From contig JAHEIK010000159.1 in the NCBI GenBank assembly GCA_024639415.1, forward strand, positions 1-8,102: 8,102 bases of DNA. The letters run 5' to 3'. This DNA comes from Planctomycetota bacterium (lineage in GTDB: Bacteria; Planctomycetota; PLA2; JAEUHO01). How positions within the stretch are numbered: position 1 is the first letter of the stretch; each line of letters starts with the position of its first letter. Position numbers and translations under genes: made by a program. This document shows, in pieces, positions 1 to 5,026 of the stretch. The notes beneath the pieces were generated by a model that was not told the DNA's origin, did not search any database, and was given only the letters and a program-made list of their open reading frames with translations.

Positions 1-366
1 GGCTGGGAGCCCGAGGTGCTCCTCGCTCCTGGGGATCAGGAGCGCTGGCACGCCGGCGCACGGGGTGACATGCGGACTGCTGTCCCAGGACCGCTCGACG
101 CCGTGTCGCGGTGGCTCCTCGCATCGCGAGCCGTCATCGCGGGCGACTCCGGCATCGGCCACCTGGCCTCCGCGCTGGGCTTGCCGACCCTCTCGCTGTT
201 CCGCAAGCGCAGCGCCGCGCGCTTCTGGCGCCCTGCCTGGGGCCGCACGGCTGTGGTCGCGGCACCGGTCCGCCTGCCGGGCGGCAGCGGACACCGCTAC
301 TGGGGCCGCCTGCTCGGACCGCGGCGCGTTGCGCGCGCCTTCGAACGCCTCATGGCTGATTCGTAG
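1..366 (+). CDS. Glycosyltransferase family 9 (heptosyltransferase-like), C-terminal part, 5' truncated by window edge
   Basis: The reading frame is open from base 1 and ends with TAG at 364-366, giving the last 121 residues; the true start lies upstream of the window. The GTG at 16 is internal and not a start. Residues 45-68 carry the C-terminal hallmark of ADP-heptose:LPS heptosyltransferases (WaaF/RfaF, GT9): V-I-A-G-D-S-G-I-G-H-L-A, then A-L-G-L-P-T-L-S-L-F, and an F-W-R-P segment at 76-79. In the family the D-S-G-x-x-H loop binds the nucleotide-sugar donor. The enzyme is expected to be cytoplasmic or peripheral to the inner membrane and to add a heptose or related sugar to a lipid-A core or other glycan; donor and acceptor cannot be told from this fragment. 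The usual F-G-x-T segment after the helix is replaced by F-R-K-R-S, so it may be a divergent GT9 rather than a true WaaF. The next gene starts 79 bases later on the same strand with its own ribosome site. Confidence 0.8.
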   Translation, partial: GWEPEVLLAPGDQERWHAGARGDMRTAVPGPLDAVSRWLLASRAVIAGDSGIGHLASALGLPTLSLFRKRSAARFWRPAWGRTAVVAAPVRLPGGSGHRYWGRLLGPRRVARAFERLMADS

Positions 367-386
367 CGCAAGGGCGGGGCGGGGCG

Positions 387-415
387 TTGCCGGATCCACG
401 GCCCCCCGCTACCGT
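387..415 (+). promoter_or_regulatory. Weak candidate sigma70-type promoter before the DUF1579 gene
   Basis: TTGCCG at 387-392 (4 of 6 to TTGACA) and TACCGT at 410-415 (3 of 6 to TATAAT) are separated by 17 bases and lie 30 bases before the ATG at 446. Upstream, at 372-384, are three G-runs separated by single C bases. The match is poor and such hits arise by chance; spacing and location are the only supporting points. Confidence 0.18.
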
Positions 416-432
416 CGCGCTCCCCAAGCCAC

Positions 433-438
433 GAGGAG
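433..438 (+). promoter_or_regulatory. Strong Shine-Dalgarno for the DUF1579 gene
   Basis: GAGGAG ends 7 bases before the ATG at 446. It decides that start over the in-frame ATG at 458, which has no comparable site at the right distance. This is the clearest ribosome-binding site in the window; most other genes here have weak ones. Confidence 0.7.
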
Positions 439-445
439 CCTGACC

Positions 446-1063
446 ATGAGCATTCGCATGATCGCCGGCATCGCCGCCGCAGCCGTCGTACTCACCTTCG
501 CCGCCGGCGCAGGCTTCACCGAGGACAAGCCCGCGCCGAAGCCCATGAGTGAGCAGGAGTTGTTCGCGAAGGTGATGGAGCTGTCCACGCCGGGCGCGAT
601 GCACAAGAACGTGCTCCCGCGCTTCGTGGGCTCGTGGAAGGTCGCCGGCAAGACGATCACGATGATGGGCGACATACCCATCACCGGAACCGCCGAGAGC
701 ACCTCGATCATCGGCGGGCGCTACGTGCAGATGCGCTACGAGGGCCCGTTCATGGGCGGCGCGTTCGAGGGCGCGGGGCACATCGCCTACGACAACTTCA
801 CGAAGTCGTTCCAGCGTACGTGGTGCATGACGATGTCGAGCAGCATCGAGATGCTGACCGGCACGTGGGACGAGAAGGCCACGACCCTCACCTGGCGTGG
901 CGAAATCAAGGCGCCCGACGGAACGACGCACAAGAAGCGCGAGACGATCGTGTTCTCAGGTGCGGACAAGTTCGTCGCGACGACCTACTCGACCGGAGCC
1001 GACGGCAAGGAGAAGATGCTGATGGTGCTCAACTACACGCGCATCGCCAAGGACGCGAAGTAG
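446..1063 (+). CDS. Exported DUF1579-like protein
   Basis: The product is 205 residues, ATG 446 to TAG 1061. Residues 1-22 form a signal peptide: a short basic start followed by an Ala/Val/Leu-rich core ending near A-G-A-G-F, so the protein is probably exported. From about residue 33 the sequence fits DUF1579, a beta-rich, probably barrel-like family common in planctomycetes and some other bacteria. The diagnostic landmarks are L-P-R-F-V-G-S-W at 57-64, G-G-R-Y-V-Q-M-R-Y-E-G at 90-100, F-E-G-A-G-H-I-A-Y-D-N at 107-117, G-T-W-D at 139-142 and a closing L-N-Y-T-R at 195-199. The middle of the domain has T-W-C-M at 125-128 where members I recall have a Trp followed by aliphatic or polar residues, so Cys127 is a small oddity. 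No catalytic residues are known for the family and no function is assigned. It stands alone: the preceding glycosyltransferase ends 79 bases upstream, and the next gene is convergent beyond a 329-base gap. Confidence 0.82.
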   Translation: MSIRMIAGIAAAAVVLTFAAGAGFTEDKPAPKPMSEQELFAKVMELSTPGAMHKNVLPRFVGSWKVAGKTITMMGDIPITGTAESTSIIGGRYVQMRYEGPFMGGAFEGAGHIAYDNFTKSFQRTWCMTMSSSIEMLTGTWDEKATTLTWRGEIKAPDGTTHKKRETIVFSGADKFVATTYSTGADGKEKMLMVLNYTRIAKDAK

Positions 1064-1170
1064 CCCGGAGCCCCGCAGCCACGGGCGAAGGCATCACCTC
1101 CAGGCAGCCGCGGGTCCCAAGGGCGCCGCTCGGCCGTCGTCAGCACTCGCGTAGGGGCGAGGAGGATCGG

Positions 1171-1235
1171 AAGGAGGGGCGCGTAGCCCCTCCTTGCCGC
1201 GCCGAAGGCGCGCACAATCCGCGCGGGAGCGCGGA
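1171..1235. terminator. Array of three perfect hairpins; probable bidirectional terminator or hairpin repeat element
   Basis: Three inverted repeats follow one another without a mismatch. The first has a 10-bp stem, AAGGAGGGGC 1171-1180 with GCCCCTCCTT 1186-1195, and a 5-base loop GCGTA. The second has a 6-bp stem, CGCGCC 1198-1203 with GGCGCG 1207-1212, and a GAA loop. The third has a 7-bp stem, TCCGCGC 1218-1224 with GCGCGGA 1229-1235, and a GGGA loop. Spacers are 2 and 5 bases. There is no T-tract beyond the two Ts closing stem one, so classical Rho-independent termination is not clear-cut, although the position between convergent stop codons suits a two-way terminator. A GNA triloop closed by C-G and a GNRA tetraloop are stable in RNA, so a structured RNA or a REP-like repeat is an alternative. 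Confidence 0.6.
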
Positions 1236-1269
1236 ACGCCCCGCGTAAGTGTGATCGTGGCAGACCGCG

Positions 1270-1311
1270 GGCTCGATCATTCGTGGGGTCGTGGGGTCGT
1301 GGGGTCGAGCC
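1270..1311. repeat. Triple 8-bp tandem repeat inside a 7-bp inverted repeat
   Basis: GTGGGGTC occurs three times without change at 1283-1290, 1291-1298 and 1299-1306. The block is enclosed by GGCTCGA at 1270-1276 and its exact reverse complement TCGAGCC at 1305-1311. The three GGGG runs are spaced by 4 bases, one run short of a standard G-quadruplex. This could be a replication-slippage product or a protein-binding array; nothing assigns a role. Confidence 0.75.
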
Positions 1312-1392
1312 AGGACGCGCCCGGCGCGCTGAAGGCCCCGTGGATCCGCAGCCGGGACCCGGCGCAGCGAGAGCAGCGCCCCGCGCAGCCGA

Positions 1393-2601
1393 TCAGAAGT
1401 CAATTCGCGTAATGCCCCAGATCCCATCGATCTGCTTGAGGTAGTAGGTGCGCTGCGTGCCGCCGCCGAAGTTGGGATGCGCCCAGAAGACGACCTCGTC
1501 GGCGGTCTCCTTCTTCACCTTGCCCGTCGCGAGGGTCATCGCGAGCAGGCGGCGGGTGCTCAGGACATCGCGGTGCTTGGAGCCGTTCACGAACTCCTGG
1601 GTCCACGCCTGCTTGAAGTCGGCGAGCGGCTTGTCGGCCGGCCAGCGCTTCAGGACCTTGCACTCGTGTTCGTACATGAGCTCCCAGTGGAAGGCGTCCG
1701 CGAGCAGCGGCTTGCGCGCCATGTGGTAGCCGAAGCCGAACTTCAAGAAGGCGCGCTTCCAGGTCGTGGCGGGCTGAGCCGGATCGGCGGTGATGCGCTC
1801 GCCGCCCATGCCCTTCGGCACGATCTGCACAGGCCCGTTCTTGCTCACCATCGCGATGAGCTTGCGATGGTCGCGCGAGAGATGCAGTGTCCAACCCGTC
1901 GAGCCTTGCGTCATGGCCACTTGGGACGTCTCGAAGCTCTTCTTCCCGCGCTGGAACTTCGCATGCCCCTCGAGCGTCAGCGTCAGCGGCTCCTGGTTGT
2001 CGGCCTTCTCGGGTGCCTTCCACGACGGGTTCGGCACCCAGGGCAGCGCGTAGGAGGTGCCCTGCGCACCCTTCGCCGCGCGCAGGAACAGCAGGGCCGC
2101 CGCGCCGGTGCCGGCGGCCCCGGGGGGCGCCTTCATCGAGAACTTCTCGGCCGTACCCCAGTCCTCGCCCTTCTTCGTCCGCCGCAACCCGTCGAAGCCG
2201 TTCTTGCTGCGTGAGAACCCCAGCGAGACGGTCGTCTCCTTCTCGCTGCGCTCGCAGGTGCCGCTCAGGATCGACAGGTCCTTGCCGAGGTGCAGCATGA
2301 CCTTCTCGCGCACCTCTCCCCCCTGCCAATCGAGGAAGCTCGTCTCGGTCACGCGCCAGACCCACTGCGACCCGAGTCGCGCGATCCGCGCGGACATGGC
2401 GATCTCGCCGGCCCAGAGATCTTGGATGAGCAGGTCGCCCTCGAAGCTGAGGGAGATCGCCGGCGTCGGCGCAGGCAGCTTGGCGATCAGCGCGCTCGCA
2501 CGCTTCTTCGCCGCCGCCTGCTCCTTGTCTCCGGCAAAGACCGGGAACGCGACAGACACGAGAGAGACGGCTACAAGGACACGCAGAGTCGTTCGGAGCA
2601 T
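1393..2601 (-). CDS. Exported protein of unknown function (402 residues)
   Basis: I do not recognise this protein. The chosen start is ATG at 2601, because a clear signal peptide follows at once: M-L-R-T-T-L-R, a hydrophobic core at residues 7-20, and a V-F-A cleavage signal near residue 23. Reading further upstream would run into the preceding gene. The mature part starts with a Lys/Ala-rich helix (25-42), then a strand-rich stretch (about 48-260) with many Trp and alternating residues, suggesting a beta-sandwich or lipoprotein-carrier-like fold. Cys116 and Cys313 are the only mature cysteines. The last 35 residues, with V-V-F-W at 370-373, T-Y-Y-L at 385-388 and G-I-W-G-I at 393-397, resemble the closing strands of NTF2/SnoaL-like domains; this is a shape resemblance only. 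It lies 26 bases downstream of the di-haem lipoprotein gene on the same strand, so co-transcription is likely and a partner or substrate role is possible. The start codon sits in a 16-base palindrome and there is no well-placed Shine-Dalgarno. Confidence 0.78.
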   Translation of the reverse strand: MLRTTLRVLVAVSLVSVAFPVFAGDKEQAAAKKRASALIAKLPAPTPAISLSFEGDLLIQDLWAGEIAMSARIARLGSQWVWRVTETSFLDWQGGEVREKVMLHLGKDLSILSGTCERSEKETTVSLGFSRSKNGFDGLRRTKKGEDWGTAEKFSMKAPPGAAGTGAAALLFLRAAKGAQGTSYALPWVPNPSWKAPEKADNQEPLTLTLEGHAKFQRGKKSFETSQVAMTQGSTGWTLHLSRDHRKLIAMVSKNGPVQIVPKGMGGERITADPAQPATTWKRAFLKFGFGYHMARKPLLADAFHWELMYEHECKVLKRWPADKPLADFKQAWTQEFVNGSKHRDVLSTRRLLAMTLATGKVKKETADEVVFWAHPNFGGGTQRTYYLKQIDGIWGITRIDF

Positions 2602-2608
2602 GCTCCGA
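2593..2608 (-). promoter_or_regulatory. 16-bp perfect palindrome over the start codon of the 402-residue gene
   Basis: TCGGAGCATGCTCCGA at 2593-2608 reads the same on both strands and contains the ATG (2601-2599). In the mRNA it can fold into a 6-bp stem with the four-base loop CAUG, placing the start codon in the loop and the only SD-like GGAG in the stem, one base from the AUG. This would limit free initiation and favour coupling to translation of the upstream gene, whose stop is 26 bases before. A DNA operator for a dimeric regulator is the alternative. Confidence 0.45.
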
Positions 2609-2627
2609 GGGTAACCGCGCGCGCCGC

Positions 2628-4019
2628 TCAGTCCTTCACCGGCAGACCGCTCGGCACGCTGTCGGGAATCACGCCCAGGAGATTCGTCGACGCCGGGTCC
2701 GTCAGGGCATGCAGGAACGCCATCAGATCGTCGAACTCCCCGTCGCTCAGACCCACGTCCATCGGATGGTCCGGGTCCAGCGCCGCCACGCGCGCGGCGT
2801 TGCGTGCCGGATCGGTGTCGACCATCGTGTTGAAGGGCGCCGGCAGCTGGCTCACGTCGAAGCTCGTGAGGCTGCTGAGCGGATCCAGGTGGTGCCGGAC
2901 GGCGGCCTCGAGCGTCGTGAAGCAACCGTCATGCATCCAGGGCCCCGTGAGCGCCACGTTGCGCAGGGCGGGCGTGCGGAACTTGTAGTCGTCCTCAACC
3001 AGCCCCGTCTCCAGCGCCAAACCCCGGTCCTCGTTCGCCTCGACCTTGCCGGGGCCGACCTGGGGCACGCATACGGCGTGGTGCTCGTAGTCGCTGAGCA
3101 GCGGTCCGTCGTGGCACTTGCCACAGCTTGCGCGCCCGAAGAACAGCAGCGCACCGCGCTTGGCGGCGTTGCTCATGGCGGACATGTCGCCACCGAGGTA
3201 GTTGTCGAGCGGCGTGTCGAGCGCGGTCCACGCGTCACGCTCGAACGCTGCGATGGCACGCGCAGCGTGCCCGAAGTTGAAGTCGTCGAAGTCCGGCACC
3301 GAGGGATAGGCCGCCGCGAACAGCGTCCGGTACTCCGGGATGGCTCCGATGCGGTCCATCAGGGCAGCCCAGATCGAGGGATTGTCCACCGCGTCGCGCA
3401 GCGGATCGGGAGCCAGCGGGTCGGACTGGCCACGCATCTCCTCGCGCGAGGTGACGGGGAACATCGCCTGCGCCGCCAGAGCGCTCGTCAGCGGGAGCGC
3501 CTCGGCCAGGACCGGGGCTGCCGTGTTCAAGCCGAGTTCCGGCGTCGTGAGGACACCGGTCACGGGATCGTGCGTGACGCGGCTGTCCCAGAACATCGAG
3601 TTGACGCCGGTGACGCCGCCGTTGAAGACGTGCGGCGCATTGCGCGGGATGAGGTGCGCGTCCGCTTGCTCGCGGTTGGCTCCGAGGCCGACGCCGCCCT
3701 CCCCGAAGGACACAGGCAGAGCGTCGCCGGTGCCCGCGACGGGGTGGTGGCACGTGGCGCACGAGATGTTGCGATTGCCCGAGAGCTCCTTGTCGAAGAA
3801 CAGCGCGCGACCCAGTGCGACCAGCGCCTCGGACTCCGGCTGGGGCCTGGAGACGGGCGTCACAGCATGGGCAGACAGCGCCTCGAGCACCTGTTCATCG
3901 AGGGCCGCGGTCTCATCCCCGCCCTCCAGGAAGATGTAGCGATCGTCGCCGGCTGCGCCACAGCCCCCCAGGGCCACGGCACACAGGCTGAGGATCCATA
4001 CACAGGTAGTAGTTCGCAT
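2628..4019 (-). CDS. MauG / cytochrome c peroxidase-family di-haem lipoprotein
   Basis: The product is 463 residues. ATG at 4019 is preceded by GGAGG (4028-4024, 4 bases away) and begins a lipoprotein signal with lipobox L17-G-G-C20, so the mature protein should be lipid-anchored and face the periplasm. Two c-type haem sites are present: C87-A-T-C90-H91 and C299-G-K-C302-H303. Family landmarks are R-N-A-P at 126-129, F-W-D at 143-145 (Trp144 matching Trp94 of the Pseudomonas enzyme, which lies between the haems), P-V-T-S-R-E-E-M at 188-195 (Glu194 matching catalytic Glu114), and F-R-T-P-A-L-R-N-V-A-L-T-G-P-W-M-H-D-G at 347-365. The distal His of classical peroxidases (His71) appears replaced near Glu107. 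Members reduce hydrogen peroxide or, as in MauG, use the di-haem centre to oxidise a partner protein; which applies here is unknown. At the ligand position that is Met in peroxidase and Tyr in MauG, my alignment gives His377. The transporter gene ends 62 bases upstream, and the 402-residue gene follows 26 bases downstream. Confidence 0.9.
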   Translation of the reverse strand: MRTTTCVWILSLCAVALGGCGAAGDDRYIFLEGGDETAALDEQVLEALSAHAVTPVSRPQPESEALVALGRALFFDKELSGNRNISCATCHHPVAGTGDALPVSFGEGGVGLGANREQADAHLIPRNAPHVFNGGVTGVNSMFWDSRVTHDPVTGVLTTPELGLNTAAPVLAEALPLTSALAAQAMFPVTSREEMRGQSDPLAPDPLRDAVDNPSIWAALMDRIGAIPEYRTLFAAAYPSVPDFDDFNFGHAARAIAAFERDAWTALDTPLDNYLGGDMSAMSNAAKRGALLFFGRASCGKCHDGPLLSDYEHHAVCVPQVGPGKVEANEDRGLALETGLVEDDYKFRTPALRNVALTGPWMHDGCFTTLEAAVRHHLDPLSSLTSFDVSQLPAPFNTMVDTDPARNAARVAALDPDHPMDVGLSDGEFDDLMAFLHALTDPASTNLLGVIPDSVPSGLPVKD

Positions 4020-4081
4020 GCCGCCTCCGAAGTTCTCCGGCATCGGTATCGGCAGGCCGGGCGCCGGACTTGTGTTCGGTG

Positions 4082-4972
4082 TCAATCTGGTGTGGCGCGA
4101 ATCCGGGAACCACTACGCAAGGCATGTGCCGCGGTCGCCAGCAGGATCAGGGCCGCCCCGGCGCGTGACCACGGGCCGGGCACCTCACCGTGGAAGATCC
4201 AGGCCCAGACGGTGTTGAGGACGGGCTCCACGAGCAGCAGCAGCGCGCCCTCCAAGGCCGGGACACGCCGCATGCCGGCCGTCATGAAGACGTAGGCCAG
4301 CCCGATCTGGAACGCCCCCAGGTAGCCGACGAGGGCCCAGTCCACGAAGCGCGCCCCCTCCACCGGCAGGGCCAGGGGTAGGCAGACGACGAACACGAAG
4401 ATGTTGCCCAGCACCGTCGCGCCGGCCGCCGCGCCGGCCGGGGATCCTCCCGCGAGGCCCTCGCTGCGCGCGATCCAGCGCAGCCCCGCCACGGTCAGAG
4501 CCCAGGTAATCGCGCTGCAGGCCCCGAGGACGTTGCCCAGGAGCGGGTTGGTCGCCGTGCTGCGAGGGGGTTCCGAGCCCACGAAGAACAGCCCCAGCCC
4601 CACCGCGAGGGCCGCCATGAAGGCGAGATCGCGGCGCCGCACCGCCTCCTTCAGCAGCAGCGGCGAGATCACGAGCATGTAGAGAGGGGCGGTGGACTGC
4701 AGGAAGATCGCGTTGGCCGCGGTGGTCAGCTTGTTTGCCAGCACGTAGAGGATCAGGGTCGCGGCGTAGGCGAGCCCCACCAGCGCCTGCTTGCGGTGCC
4801 AGCCGCGACGGGCGGCCGGCAGCATCAGGAGCAGGGCGACGGCCGCCATCCCGCTGCGGAATGCCGCAACCTGCCAGCCGGAGAATCCGCAGCCCTTGAT
4901 GGCAGCCCCCCCGGTCGAGAACAGCAGGGCCGCGGCAAGCATGCGCCAGCGGGCGGCTGTTCGTTCGTCCAT
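4082..4972 (-). CDS. EamA/DMT-superfamily transporter
   Basis: The product is 296 residues, ATG 4972 to TGA 4084-4082. Ten hydrophobic helices in two halves fit the drug/metabolite transporter superfamily (EamA domain twice). The first half ends with a helix over 117-132 after the short basic turn at 111-114. The second half closes with the characteristic A-L-E-G-A-L-L-L-L-V-E-P-V-L-N-T segment (239-254), then a G-E at 262-263 and a last helix at 270-284. Members are inner-membrane exporters or importers of amino acids, nucleotides, purine-like compounds or drugs; the substrate cannot be read from sequence. The ribosome site is weak (a GGGTGGG stretch just upstream). The frame stays open far beyond the start, but the upstream part is antisense to the redox gene, and the transmembrane pattern begins right at this Met. 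It is divergent from the redox operon across 54 bases and may head a three-gene transcript with the di-haem lipoprotein, although that gene has its own good ribosome site. Confidence 0.88.
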   Translation of the reverse strand: MDERTAARWRMLAAALLFSTGGAAIKGCGFSGWQVAAFRSGMAAVALLLMLPAARRGWHRKQALVGLAYAATLILYVLANKLTTAANAIFLQSTAPLYMLVISPLLLKEAVRRRDLAFMAALAVGLGLFFVGSEPPRSTATNPLLGNVLGACSAITWALTVAGLRWIARSEGLAGGSPAGAAAGATVLGNIFVFVVCLPLALPVEGARFVDWALVGYLGAFQIGLAYVFMTAGMRRVPALEGALLLLVEPVLNTVWAWIFHGEVPGPWSRAGAALILLATAAHALRSGSRIRATPD

Positions 4973-5001
4973 GCGACCCACCCTACCGAAAGGTGCCGTG
5001 G

Positions 5002-5026
5002 CCCGCCCCTTGCTGCCCCCCACCCC
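5002..5026 (-). promoter_or_regulatory. G-quadruplex motif filling the divergent promoter region
   Basis: On the minus strand four G-runs of 4, 6, 4 and 3 bases (complement of C-runs 5023-5026, 5016-5021, 5006-5009 and 5002-5004) are separated by loops of 1, 6 and 1 bases, meeting the standard G3+N1-7 definition. It occupies nearly half of the 54-base gap between the transporter and redox genes and ends immediately before the ATG at 5027. No convincing -35/-10 pair was found in the gap on either strand. The redox gene has no Shine-Dalgarno, only pyrimidines, before its start. Confidence 0.5.

Larger units (their letters stand above)
1064..1392. other. Convergent intergenic region, no credible gene
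   Basis: This 329-base gap separates two genes that point toward each other. Open frames here have no ribosome site, no recognisable protein pattern and no start consistent with the neighbours, so I call no gene. It holds a 5-bp hairpin (CTCGC 1146-1150 with GCGAG 1157-1161), a run of three perfect hairpins at 1171-1235, and a triple 8-base tandem repeat at 1283-1306 inside a 7-bp inverted repeat. Transcription from both sides should end here. Confidence 0.7.

Noticed and set aside
16..366. GTG at 16 as the start of a small complete gene
   Set aside because: The frame is open to the window edge and the conserved region matches only the C-terminal part of a GT9 enzyme, so the gene is truncated by the window.
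1283..1306. Possible CRISPR-like repeat
   Set aside because: The units are 8 bases, directly adjacent with no spacers, and no cas genes are nearby.
4055..4068. Small CCGG-GCG-CCGG hairpin between transporter and di-haem lipoprotein genes as a terminator
   Set aside because: The stem is only 4 bp with no T-tract, too weak to call as a terminator; co-transcription remains possible.
2709..4295. A 528-codon open frame on the plus strand opposite the di-haem lipoprotein gene
   Set aside because: It is antisense to a gene with clear haem motifs, has no ribosome site, and its translation is Arg/Val/Gln-rich without domain-like pattern. Long antisense frames are expected in GC-rich genes.
4424..4447. 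Near-duplicate CGCGCCGGCCG blocks
   Set aside because: They encode an Ala/Gly-rich loop of the transporter; low-complexity coding sequence explains them.
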